Positions 24,054 through 35,999 of a stretch of DNA of 64,000 nucleotides are shown here, piece after piece. The stretch's first letter is position 1, and the number at the start of each line of letters is the position of its first letter. Source of the DNA: Perilla frutescens (lineage: Eukaryota; Streptophyta; Magnoliopsida; Lamiales; Lamiaceae); NCBI GenBank assembly GCA_026008535.1, contig BRKX01000002.1:59889170-59953169 (forward strand). Reading direction: 5' to 3'. Position numbers and translations under genes: made by a program. The notes under the pieces were generated by a model. It ran no database searches, had not been told where the DNA came from, and worked only from the letters and a program-made list of their open reading frames with translations.

Positions 24054-24975
24054 TTAAATAAATAAATTTAGGCGGAAATTTAATGGTTTTGGAAAACCTT
24101 TTTTTTTTTTTGGTACCTAGATGGTTTTGGAAAAAACTTGAGTAGGCAATTGAAACTTCAAAAATTAAGAGGCAAGAGTGCAAATCTTTGAGGATTTATT
24201 CCACTTTTGATGTTGTATCATATTTATTAATTCAATAATAAATATTATAAACAAAAAAAATAGTAATATAACATAACCAACCTAATTGATATTTATCAAT
24301 ACAAAATTAAAATTAAAAAATATAAATCATAATTTTAAAACAATACATTCTAATAATCAATTATTAACTAAAAAAATGAAAATTAAATATAAATTCTAAT
24401 TAATAATTATAAAATTAAACTAATGTATAAATAATTAAAATTAACGAAAAATTAAAAATTAAAAATAACAAAAAAAAGGATAAACTAACAAATAGGACTG
24501 CAAAATACGAGATGGAATGGATGAACCATCCGAAATATATGGAGATCATGGGTAAAACCTAAAAAATTTCATTAGGGGAAAACAAACTGTCTCTTACCAA
24601 TAGCCCTAACTACTATTTTTTATTTTTTTTTATCAAATGAAAAATACATGTAAAAAAAAATAAAAATGTTGGGGCTGGTGGACGTGGTGACTGATTAGTC
24701 AACGATCAAACCGTTTCATTTCTCATTACCGTAACCAAGTAGGCTGTCAAACTTTGTGTGTGTGTGTGTGTGTTTGTTTTTTTCTTCTTTTTCCTAATTC
24801 CTATTTTCCATAATATTTCCATTCCGTTAGAATATGCAGCCAACATTTCCTAGTAAAATATGTAATTTCTCAAAAGAAAAAAAAAAAAAAAAAGAAGAAG
24901 AAGAAGAAGAAGATTATTACATCACAATATCAATTGCTAAAATAAAAATAGGCCTCTCCACAGCAGAAGGAATTC
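24054..24975. promoter_or_regulatory. upstream region of first receptor kinase with microsatellites
   Basis: It contains (TG)n at 24755-24773 and poly-A running into (GAA)n at 24877-24913, about 60-100 bp before the start codon. No clear TATA box is seen. One TTGAC core on the minus strand (near 24698) fits a WRKY site but may be chance. Confidence 0.4.
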
Positions 24976-27609
24976 ATGTTAATACGAGTTAATTTTGTGA
25001 TTAGTGCCATCGTCTACTACTCTTGGTGGGCGAGATTGTGCAGAGGACAAGGCAACACTAATACGTCAACCGGTCCCTGCGGAGGTAATGGCGTGTGTGG
25101 GGCATTCGGGAGCTGCAACGCACAAGATTCACCAATTTGCAGTTGTTTGCCTGGATTTACTGCGCAGAATCGTCAGGAATGGGATTCAGGGAACTGGAGC
25201 AGTGGCTGTCAGAGGAGGGCCTCTTTGAACTGTCACAACGGGACGACGAATGATGGGTTCTTGAAGCTTCAGTCGATGAAGATTTCGGGCTACTCGGCCC
25301 GATTTTCTGGCCCGAAAGATCAGTGTGAAGCTCGCTGTTTGACGAATTGTTCATGCCTAGCCTATGCGTTTGACTCCGGAATTGGATGTATGTTCTGGAG
25401 CCTCGCCTTGATCGACGTTCAGGAGTTCTCCACCGGTTCGGGCTCCGATCTTTATGTTCGGGTCTCACTTTCTGACTTGGGTATTTTTCTTTTCCCAGAA
25501 GATTTTGATGATATTTTTGAATGTCTGTCTTTTGTTTATGTGAAAATTTGATTGTGGGCCTGTGTTTTCTATTATCTGTAAATTGCTGATGTCGTGAGCG
25601 AGTAACTCTTATGTTCTTGTTCCATTGTCGCAGATAAAAAGGACTCTAAGAAAATCATAATAATTTTGGTCGGGGTCGGCTTCGTTGTTATATCTATCTG
25701 CACATATTTTTGTTGGAAATGGATTGCACGCAGAGGTAATAGTATTTGTATAGGTAATCCCTTGATTTTGTAGATATGTGCAGCTTAGACTTAGTTGTGC
25801 GTTTCCTCGTGAATTAGGCAAAAGAAAAACCATTGAACTTGGCAATGCGAGGGCGAGGGATAACTCTCCTCAAGATGCACCGAGTCAAGTTAATCTTGAA
25901 GACTTACCCTTGTTTAAATTTGAGGTACTTGCAAATGCGACCAACAATTTCTCTGAAGCTAACTGGCTCGGGAAGGGTGGTTTTGGCCCTGTCTACATGG
26001 TACTAATCTTTCATGCTTATTCATCTCATTTGATCTTATCTTTATGTATATAAATGCTGAAACTCGTGCAACTCTAGGGAATTTTGGTTAATGGAAGAGA
26101 AATTGCAGTTAAGAGGCTTTCAACTGCATCAGGACAAGGGATGCAAGAATTTATGAATGAAGTCACACTCATTTCTAAACTCCAACATAGGAATCTTGTT
26201 AGATTGCTGGGTTGCTGTGCAGAGGATAAAGAGAAGATGTTGGTGTATGAATACATGCCTAATAAGAGCTTGGATTTTTTCCTATTTGGTCAGTTCAAGA
26301 TCTATTCTGTTTTTAGATTTTATTTAAATTTCTAGTTTGGTGAAACATTGTACTTCCAATTGGGTTTGATAATGATGAGCATTATGCTTTCCTCTGCAAA
26401 TTCTGCTTAGATCCATCTCAAAAGATCCTAGATTGGAGAAAGCGTTTCCATATTATTGAAGGGATTTGTCGAGGCCTTCTTTATCTTCACAGGGATTCTA
26501 GATTGAGGATAATCCATCGAGATCTCAAGCCCAGCAACATATTGTTGGACAATGATTGGAACCCAAAGATTTCAGACTTCGGCATGGCTAGAATATTTGG
26601 GACCAAGCAAGATCATGTCAGCACAGTGAGAGTGGTAGGAACATAGTAAGTATATTCATTGGAGGACGTGAAAATATCAAGATTAGGCCAATCAGTCTCA
26701 GTGCAAGTAAACTTAAAAATGGCTTACAAATATCATTTCCTTGCAGTGGATACATGGCTCCTGAGTATGCAATGGAAGGAAGATTTTCAGAAAAGTCTGA
26801 TATTTTTAGCATTGGAGTTCTGATGCTAGAGATTGCTACTGGGAGAAGGAACACAAGCTTCTACCCTAAGGAAGGCTCTTTGAACCTTCTGGGACATGTA
26901 AGTCAACTATAAATGACCTCTAGTTTGAGATAACATCAAATGGTTAATATTGATATCAACATTTCCGATATGTATCTGCATTCTGTTGTGGCTATCTAAC
27001 CTGTGTTGATAAATTATTCACGTTTTTACTTTATTTATTATTACAACTAAAAAGAGGCTACTCCCAACATGCTGTACATATCTGTTCTTGAAAAAAGGAA
27101 TAGGCCTGTAATTATTGTTACAATATAATATATTATGATCCTCACCTCCAAGCTTGTTCTTCCCTCTTGATATGATGCCAAGGACGACTACACTACATAG
27201 TACATACTCTCGTTTAATTCAACTATCATGTGCTTCTTCGTATGATGCATAAGGTACTCCGAAATGGTCCAGTGACATGATATTGAAACTTCAGGTTTGG
27301 ACAGCATGGAATGAGGACAATGCTGCTACTTTGATAGATCCAAGAGTTTCAAGTTCAAGTAACCAGGCAGAGGTGACGCGGTGCATGCATATAGGATTAT
27401 TGTGTGTTCAAGAACTTCCTAAAGACAGGCCATCTGTTTCAGCTGTACTATCAATGTTAAGTAGTGAAACTATAGAGCTTCCGGAGCCAAAGCAATCGGC
27501 ATTTTCTATAAAGTCGAGCCGTTCTGATACAGGTGCAAGTTCCTCTCAGCAGAGTAAGAGTAGTGCATCCATGAATAATATTACTCTCACCATGGTTGAT
27601 GGTCGATGA
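24976..27609 (+). CDS. truncated S-domain receptor-like kinase (no B-lectin), copy A
   Basis: Seven exons can be placed by GT-AG sites and homology to the other copies: 24976-25480, 25634-25735, 25818-25999, 26078-26288, 26411-26645, 26747-26897, 27295-27609, giving 566 residues in an open frame. Exon 1 has a short hydrophobic N-terminus (NFVISAIVYYSWWA), an EGF-like region (CGAFGSCN, PICSCLPGF) and a PAN/apple domain (CEARCLTNCSCLAYAF). Exon 2 is the transmembrane helix (IIIILVGVGFVVISICTYF). Exons 3-7 are a Ser/Thr kinase: GKGGFGPVY loop, IAVKRLS lysine, HRDLKPSN, DFGMARIFG, APEYAMEGRF, and the family C-terminus ITLTMVDGR. The B-lectin domain and most of the S-locus glycoprotein domain are absent. 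The start is the first ATG of the open exon; no upstream lectin exon is visible. It probably acts at the plasma membrane in signalling; ligand unknown. Confidence 0.85.
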
Positions 27610-27920
27610 TAGTATTTGAAATGTTGAAAATACAAAAAATGGATATCGAGGGCAGAGTATGGATCGATCTTTTGCTTTGATTTAGTTGTTAATTTCCTCT
27701 GTGATTAGGGCATCAATTATCCTTGAGGCGCAGTTATTTCTTAATTGTTCATTTGTTCTATCTCGTTCACCCACATTTTATATTTCTTGCGCTTGTCACT
27801 GCCCCACATTCATAAGTCTTTTTATTTGGTTACTGAATTAGGTTGTCACCTATGCAATTTTGTGTAGTGACTAGTGAGAACTACTTATTTATATTTATAT
27901 ATTTCTGATGTAATTATATT
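27610..27920. other. 3' flank of first receptor kinase
   Basis: This is likely 3' UTR and terminator. No clear AATAAA signal decides the end. Nothing else is seen. Confidence 0.4.
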
Positions 27921-29793
27921 TAGGGTCGGGGAAAAATACCGTCATACCGTACTTACTGTACCGAAAAAAATACCGGAATACCAAACTTTAAGGTATACCG
28001 ATATTTTTAGGGATGTCAATCGGGCCAACCCTTTCGGTTTCGGGCTTGTTCAGTTAAAATTTTCTTCGAGTTGAAAATTATTGGTCCTAATCCTAACCCT
28101 TCGATTTTCGGGCTAGCCCGTCAGGTTGACATGTTAAAGATTTTTTTTTTCACACGTGTAAATTATATTTTGATTATTCTAAAAAATGATCACCGTCTCT
28201 TATGCTTGAAATAAATAAACACACGAAAAAATATGACGAATAGAAAATTTCATTTACATCAAAGTGCATCAAATAAAATAAATCAACACGTACATGAAAT
28301 GACAAATAACAATATTCTTCAATCATAATTTGTTCTTTCAAAAACAACAATTCAAATGAAATCATAAATCTAGTTATAGTTCAATATTCTATCTAATTTG
28401 AATTACAATCTTATTTCATACTTCGGTAATAATATTTGAATATCCTTCAACTTCATGTTCAGTTTCATTTCAAAGTCTTCAACATTTATCAAAAGAAATA
28501 ACAACGTTATAATATTATACAATGAAATAATTTAAAACGTGCTAAATAATAACTTGCTAGTAAAAAAAGATATATGAAAATAAAATAAAAGAGTAAAAAT
28601 AATATAATTAACAATACACACTAAGAACATTCGAGTAATAAAGAAAACAAATTAAAAGTACATTTCATGATAATAATGTTCAACCTTAGTTTATTTTTTC
28701 AAAAATAATAATTTCAAATATATCACAATAACTATGTTCAATCATCGATCTAAATATTAGAATTTACATTATTTTTTATACTTTAACAAGATTTGATGCT
28801 TCAATTTAACTACATAATTACATATATCTCCATATTCTTTCTCATAAACAAACAATAATATTAGAATGCATGTATATACGATTAAATAATTGAAAACATG
28901 ATAAATAATATAATTTTAATACTTAATTTCAATGATGTCTAATAATAGAGGGATAACGAGATGAAAGATATTTTCTCAAGAAAATAAAATAATAAAATAA
29001 ATTAAAGTGAAGAGTCTCGACATTCAAGAATTAACAAACGAATGAACAAAATGTATCATCAAACTCCAATAAAAAATGATCAAATATTATAATATATATT
29101 TTATACATCATACTAATTATGTATAGTCCTTATAACATTGGTAAATTCATGAATGTATGTCGTAAATGAAAAATATAACATTTAACGAAAACTGAATCAT
29201 TGAATGCAATTCATTTACCATTAGTTATAACTTTGAAAATTCATAACTCTTAGCTTACTTAGAATCTATGAATGCATATATGGTAAGATAAATTAAGTTA
29301 GCTTTCCAATGCCTCTGACCGTTTGTGAATCGAATTTTTGTAGAAAAGTTATGATCAAAACACCGGATGCTGCCAGGTCCAGCCAGACGGGCTAACCCGC
29401 AGCCTGTTCAGTTTTTTTTTTTTTCGGGCAAAAACTTTTCGGCCCTAACCCTGTATTTTTTTGATTTATTTAGATCAACACATCGGTTTCGGGCTAAATT
29501 GACATCCCTAATGATACCGTACCAAGATTTTTCAGTAATGTAACGATATCGAATTTTAAAAACCGAGATATACCGTGTATACCAATACCGACAGTATACC
29601 GAATTTTTCGATATATATGATTAGTTCGGCATATACTGTTGGTGTGGTATATACCGGTATAACTAGTATATCGATATATATCATTGCGGTATATACCGTT
29701 GGTGTGGTATATGCCGAATTAACGGTATATACCGGTATGCCGGCATATACTGAATTTAATGTATATATGTTGATGTAGAAAATTTACCATACC
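27921..29793. mobile_element. non-autonomous DNA transposon with TATACCG subterminal repeats (outer of a nested pair)
   Basis: Both ends are packed with ATACCG/CGGTAT repeats (27938-28000 and 29511-29760), a pattern typical of plant hAT-like non-autonomous elements. The left end reads TAGGGTCGGGG and the right end, on the minus strand, TTAGGTATGG, a poor terminal match. The middle is occupied by a second element (28008-29510). Confidence 0.5.
28008..29510. mobile_element. DNA transposon with TAGGGATGTCAAT termini, nested
   Basis: Perfect 13-bp inverted termini TAGGGATGTCAAT (28008-28020) and its complement (29498-29510) are followed inward by GGGC/CGGTTTCGGGC subterminal motifs on both sides. 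The interior is AT-rich with no transposase. An 8-bp target duplication is not evident; TA at both tips is an alternative. Confidence 0.65.
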
Positions 29794-29879
29794 TAATTTA
29801 TACATAAATTATAATTAAACAATGAGTAATTTCAATTAAATGAAATAATTAATATTAATTTTTCCTCAATCTAATTAGG

Positions 29880-30900
29880 TTCAAATTACAATTATAATTT
29901 AATTATAATCAGATAAATAGAAATGAGAAATAAGAACACAAATACTAATAATATTGTATTTAGCAGCGATATTAATTCATTTAATTGTACATTCAAATTA
30001 ACATATCTGTGTGAGAGAGAATAAGAGATGATTCTTATGTAAATATGTAATACTTAGTATAAATATTATACATGTGTGTGTGTGTGTGTGTGTGTATATA
30101 TAATTATATATATATAGTAACTTTATGATATCTTATCTAATTTATTATTTATTACGTTATTTAGTAAATTTACTATATCTAATACATATAATCATATATT
30201 ATATTTAATACAAAGTAATAATAAATATATTCTTATTTAATGCTTAGTAAATAATTTTTATGATTTCTAAGTTAACGATTTAAAATTTATAATATTTAGT
30301 AAGTCTATACTATTTTATGCAATTTATAAATACATTATAAAAAGATGTGATGAATAATATTATTAATGCTTCTTACAGTTTTAGATTTACAATACAATTA
30401 TAGTTTGTAATCTAATAAATAAAAATAAGAAATAAGAACACAAACAATAATATAATATTTTTACATTTAAGTTAATTAATATTTGTGATATTATATATAT
30501 ATGTGTGTGTGTGTGTCTGAATTATAGATGATTGGTATATAATACTTAGTAAATATGATATACATATATAAATATCTAAAAAATTTACAATATCTAATAC
30601 TTATAATTAATCTTATGTTATACTTAATACATAGTAATGATAAATATGTTCTTATTTAATACTTAGTAAATAATTCTATGTAAACGATTTAAAATTTGTA
30701 ATATTTAGTAAGTTTATAATAATTTATACAATTTATAAATACACTATAAAAACATGTGATGAATAATAATGTTTCTTACAATTTTAGATTTACAATACAA
30801 TTATAGTTTGTAATCTCATAAATAAAAATCAGAAATAATAACACAAACAATAATATAATTTTTAGCAACTATAATATTATTACATTTAAGTTAGTTAATA
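29880..30900. repeat. degenerate tandem repeat, ~400-500-bp unit, about 2.5 copies
   Basis: The block GAAATAAGAACACAAA recurs near 29927, 30430 and (as AGAAATAATAACACAAAC) 30832. The intervening sequence is alignable, for example ACGATTTAAAATTTRTAAT and TGTGATGAATAAT. TG-microsatellites sit at the same place in each unit (30070, 30500). Confidence 0.75.
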
Positions 30901-30903
30901 TAT

Positions 30904-32393
30904 ATGACATTTGTGTATTTTACACAACTTTTGGACATGTTCTAATATCTTTTATCTTGAGAAGTTGTGTGATTTACTAGCTTTTATGCTTTAATTCCTA
31001 TCATTTTGTGTTTTTGATGTGTTTACGAGTTTTGCAGCTAAAGTGATGAATTTGTTGAATATTCGGCGCAAAATGATCGATTAAAGTTGTAGAGAGCTAA
31101 TGGATGATTTAATTAGGCTTTGAGCTTAATTAATGACTTAATTAAAGCTTATTGGATTGGATTAAATGATGAAAGCCAGTTGAAATTCGAAGCCCGGCCA
31201 GCTTGAAAAGGAGGTGGGTAACCCAAAAAAGTCTCGATCGACCCATCCATGAAGAAATTACACAGAGCTCGATTGACCCGACCCAATTCACGTGGGTCGA
31301 CCCTGTGTAAAATCAATCATTTGGGTAGACCTAGCTTTTTCACTCGACCCAAGTGTGTGGCTTTATGGTTTGACGAGTTTTTCACCTATAAGGGTTCCAA
31401 ACCTAATTTACATATACAACTCAAGAGATACAGAGAGGGGACACCACATACACTTGAAAACACTCTCAATACACCTTTCACACCATTGATACACTTCTAC
31501 ACACCCCGAGAAGATAGAGGAGGCTATCAGTACCATCTGCACTCCGGAAGAACATCAAACCATTGAAAAGGAGGATTCCAACGGTGTTGGAGAGAGGGTT
31601 CATCATAGAGGATGATTGGATGCTACAGAGAATTACCCGTGTCATCTATATTTATTTTATGATGTTTTAAACTCCGTTTTATTTCATTTTATTTATGTCT
31701 AGCTAAATTACCTTAGGGATTTGCAACTAGTATGGATTGAATGATTTAATTTATTGAATTATATTTTCTGTTCATTAATGGGCATTTGATTACCTAGTTT
31801 GGATTTCTCATATGTATGTTGATGGCCACAGGATGTCTATGCAAGCTAATTAATTGGAAGATTCTAGTCGTGACTGATTAATTAGTGGGATAAAATAGGT
31901 GAATCATTTTATGTGATGCTTGGAAGGACCGACTAAGCGAACAAGTGGTTGCATAAGAATTTAAGTCCAAGGAACATAATTATGAGTAATAATGTGTGCG
32001 AAGAACCGACCGCAGTGAACTACATGATTATTATTTCTATGTTATTACATGTATTCTATGAACAGTCTGATAATGTATTGGTGATTTTCCACGTTTAATG
32101 AATTAAAGAAGGTTAAATAAGTAATAAATCAATCAGAAGTCTGTTGAATGCGCATTATCCCTGAAATCCCCAATTTCTATTATTTGTTAAGTGCTAGTTT
32201 TAATTATTGCATTTTATGTTATTGTCTTGTTTTACATTTTATTATTTTTCTCCTACTTTCAATTCAGAGTCTAGATATTGATAAGGTATTTGCGTTTTAG
32301 TTTTGTGATTTATTCGAGCTTCAGTACTTGTTGATACGATACTCTTGTTCACTACTATTTACAATAGCACCGTGCACTTGAGGTTGATTATAT
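30904..32393 (+). repeat. LTR-like sequence (solo LTR remnant, gypsy type)
   Basis: It resembles 38580-39468: shared GCAAAATGATC, GAGAGCTAA, TGATTTTCCAC..TT.ATGAATTAA.GAAGGTTAAATA, and near the end GATACGATACTCTT plus GTGCACTT. Repeated CGACCC/GGGTCGA motifs lie at 31230-31360. A TATA-like CTATAAGGG is at 31386. No gag or pol is nearby, so it is probably a solo LTR. The two ends are approximate and no target duplication was found. Confidence 0.55.
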
Positions 32394-32397
32394 GTTA

Positions 32398-32642
32398 AAA
32401 AATAGCTTGTCAGAAGCCAAAATGTAACGAGGCGCCATCTCATCAGCTTTAACCCACTTATCATATGCTGCTCTCCACACTTCACTAGAATTCTCATCTA
32501 ACTTTTGAAGACATTCCTCCTCAATTATGAATTTAAAACCTTCAGCAGTTAGGACAAGGTTCAAGTTTTGAATCCAATCATTATAGTTTTCACCGATGAG
32601 TTTATTTTATTTAAGAATTGAGGATAGGTTAGAGAGTGCCAT
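32398..32642 (-). pseudogene. copia gag N-terminal fragment
   Basis: On the minus strand from the ATG at 32642 the frame reads MALSNLSSIL, one stop, then LIGENYNDWIQNLN, VLTAEGFKFIIEEECL and VWRAAYDKWVKADEMA. This is the standard start of a copia gag (UBN2 family). No other part of that element adjoins it. It is a different family from the Sirevirus at the window's start. Confidence 0.75.
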
Positions 32643-32822
32643 GACGATATAGTACTGTCACCAATTTATCAAGACTTTACATTTAGCTAGCTCTCACATA
32701 TAAATTCCAAAATAATAGCAAGCCTAATATGAATTATGTTGTAACTTATGTTAGACCAGCCTACGCACGTACCATTTTCATCTTTTAGTTAACATTAATT
32801 AGAGTAGTAGCCGATATATTTT

Positions 32823-32890
32823 TTTAGAAAAAAAATGGCTTTTGGGTAGTTCACGTGCTCCACCGTGAACTACCCAATTTTTTTTCTAAA
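32823..32890. repeat. long imperfect palindrome (hairpin)
   Basis: The inner stem TTGGGTAGTTCACG (32842-32855) pairs perfectly with 32864-32877 across an 8-base loop. The outer stem TTTAGAAAAAAAA (32823-32835) pairs with 32878-32890. A six-base bulge (TGGCTT) separates the two stems on the left arm. Total stem is 27 bp. Confidence 0.85.
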
Positions 32891-33002
32891 CAAACTTCAC
32901 CGTCGCCGACCGTGAACTCAGCTTATGCTCCCAATGTGTGAATAAGCGAATTCATCTGTTTTCTATTTTCTTAAGTGATGTTCAAAAATCCATGTTGTTT
33001 GA

Positions 33003-33545
33003 TCACTGAAACTAGTCCCTGCAAAAGCCCATTGTCAGAGAGATGAAAGAAAGCAAAGGATTCGAGGAGTCATCCCATGATCTAACCGGGATAGAAATCG
33101 AAATAAATGGAAAAAGAACAGATGCGCCAGCTGCCGAGATTCTCCAATTACACGAAAGACATAATCTGAGGTCAAGCAGGAGCGGCCACTGAACCCGTTC
33201 TAGCATCGTGGGATGAACCAGAAAAAGGATCAGAACATGAAAGTAGGGATTGGGCCCCTAGGATTCTTGAGGTTGACCCGCCTTCGAGAGACTTATATGC
33301 CAGTCGGGAATAACAGCTCTGTTATGAGAAAGAAAGTGGCAGACAGACTTACCTTTGCTAACTACTACGTTTTATATAGACTGGAAGCTAGAGAGATACT
33401 AAGGTATAGTGCTGCTACCAGAGAAGGCTCTTTCATGCTAGGCGTCCAGACCTACTACGCCCGAGCCACATCTCCGGCACACTTGCTATCTCCACTAACG
33501 CTTCATACCACTTCATCCTACCTACTATACCTGATAGAAAGCCAT
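33003..33545. other. GC-richer insert, possibly of mitochondrial origin
   Basis: Base composition changes sharply from AT-rich flanks to balanced, low-repeat sequence with a style like plant mitochondrial intergenic DNA. No gene is recognised; the 118-codon frame at 33213-33569 has no family match that I know. Origin is inference from texture only. Confidence 0.35.
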
Positions 33546-34764
33546 GACCATGTATTTTTTCCCATTTAAAACTCTAATTCAATTCAATTCACAATTCAGT
33601 ACAAAACTAAATTCAATAATCAAAATACTAAAATCACACAGAACTCAATTCAATTCACAATCAAAATACAAATACACATACATCAATTAACTACTTAATT
33701 GAATGAAATTATACTAATTAATAAGAAATAGACGAATTCAAAACCTACTTAATGAAACTGCTCCATTTTTTCCGACTGCGGCGCCGGTGGAACGACGACG
33801 GCACAGGCGGAACGAAGGCGGCGGTCTTCTCGATGTTCTTCCCAAGTCGTGTATTATTTATTGTATTATTTCAGCCGTGAAGAAGAAGAACACGGCTGTA
33901 AAGAAGAAGAAGGGCCGTGAAGAAAGCTGTAAAAAGAAGAAGAAGAAGAAGAAGAAGAAGGGTCGTGGACACGGTTTAAATTTGTATATAATATATGTTA
34001 TTCAATGTTACGCCTGTGACATAAATATTCCACCCGTGAAGTTTCTGCTTTAAATTGAGCGTGGGTCCCACATATCAGCGAGGGTATTATGGTGGAGCAA
34101 AAAATATTTGTTTTTTTTTACTCACACACCCGACCTATGATATTGAGGAGATTCGAACACGTAACCTTTGGTCTCCAACCAACCTCACTCCAAAAAAAAA
34201 AAAGAACAGTCTACAATTCTTAATTAAAAAAGAATTTTACAACATTAAATTAATTAGAAAGATATATTCACACTAATAATTACTTGAGCTTTTATGACCT
34301 ATGGAATTCCCGAATATGGACTATTATTTTATAACACATGGAAAGATGGCAGTGCTTCAAAGCACTAGAATATAGTGAAATAATCTTATTCACATTATAA
34401 TTTATTTATTCTTTTTTATATATCTTGGCCGTGAATGTAAGATTAAAAAGTTTAAAGATGGTGTTTGAGTTTGCAAGTTGAGTGGCACAATCAAATTAGT
34501 ATTTTTTTTTTTACTTAATTAATTATTAAAAACTTGATTATGCAGAATTGAGTGGAATTGTGGAATCTTCAAGGTCAGCGCATAAAATCTTACCCATAAA
34601 AAGGGCGAGGGATGAAGAAGAAACCCGCAAAATATATAAAGACAAAAGGAAAAGACTTAATTGCACGTACGTATTTTTCCCGGCGAGACTAAATATTCTT
34701 AAATTCTCATTTCAACGTTCTCCAGAAGAATTAGTAAAAGTAAAATACAGACCAATTGGAGAAC
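33546..34764. other. AT-rich intergenic DNA with GAA microsatellite
   Basis: This stretch contains an (AATTC)n-like patch (33575-33660), (GAA)n near 33935-33962 and a GC-rich patch with CGGCG repeats (33775-33830). The motif GATTCGAACACGTAACC (34152 on) resembles plant retroelement debris. No gene. Confidence 0.5.
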
Positions 34765-35269
34765 TAGGAATGGAAATAGGTCAGGTCGGGCTAAGTTTCA
34801 GCTTGAAAGACCTGGGCCTATTTTAGTAAGAATAGATCTGGACCTTACCTATTATCTATTTAGTATTTTTATATAAGTTTAGGCCTGACCTATTTAATTG
34901 AACGAGTCGGGTTTAAACCTCTTAAAAGTCTGTTTAAGCCTATTTAGAATAAATTTTATATTTTTATATATTAAAAAAAATACAAACATACATACAACTT
35001 ATTTTTTCATAAAATTTTTACAAATATAAATGTTTCTTCTTGTTAAAATATAAATATAATATTTATTAAACTAATTATTTAACTAACAAAATGTATTAAT
35101 AAATTTTATAAAAAATATTTATTCAAACACCTAGGACTGGTATATTTAAGTAAAGAGGCTTCCTAAAGAGTCTCGTTGTAGCATATTTACTAAATAGGTC
35201 GGACTTATGTAGGTCTAACGTAGGCTGAACAGTAAATCCTTATCGGGTATCTGCGTATTTCCATCCTTA
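34765..35269. mobile_element. hAT-type MITE with perfect 8-bp target duplication
   Basis: The termini are TAGGAATGGAAATA (34765-34778) and, on the minus strand, TAAGGATGGAAATA (35256-35269). The flanks are identical: TGGAGAAC at 34757-34764 and 35270-35277. The 8-bp duplication and TAGG-type tips fit the hAT superfamily. The interior has GGTC/GACC-rich subterminal repeats and no coding sequence. Confidence 0.88.
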
Positions 35270-35277
35270 TGGAGAAC

Positions 35278-35913
35278 GTAATTACAAGTATCAAGGGCAT
35301 GGGCTAAGTCCAAGTCGTCCATGATGTTTTTTCACTCTTCAAAATCAAATTAATCTCTTTATGGTCGACGACTTTGACAAAAATAAGATAAAACCCTATT
35401 GAAAATTTGAAATGCTTATCCGGAATGAGATCTTCTAGTCCATAATTGTGTATTCCATCTATGTGCTAATATTAAAATTGCGTAGTTGTATAATGTATTT
35501 CTTAAAAATAAAATGTATTGTATTATAATTAATTCTAATTAATATTTATTGTTAAAAATTGAAATTTTAAAAAATTATATACCCTAAGTTTGAAATAATC
35601 AATCCTAAAAAAAATTATATTAACTAAAAATTGAAAATAAATACTAAAAGAAAAATTATAAACCTTAATTGGGTAGAATAAACCTAAATAATAATGTAAA
35701 ATTATACTAAACCAAAAGAAATTAAATTGAATAAAAAATAGAAGAAAAACTAATAATTTTGATGTTTGGTACACGATTTGTACACACAACTTTAGACTAA
35801 AGGATCTTATGTGTACTTAATTATCCATGCAGGTATTATATATTATTTTCAATTTCTCATGATTTTTTTCATTAAAAAAAAATTGATCCTTAATTAGATG
35901 ATTATGGTGGAGA
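35278..35913. other. AT-rich intergenic DNA
   Basis: No gene, repeat structure or conserved motif is recognised. Confidence 0.5.
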
Positions 35914-35999
35914 GAAAATTTCACTTTTGGTCCTATAAGACACGCTACTCTCCGATTTTGGTCCCAACGCTATCAATTTTGGTCCCTCAAAATTTAACG

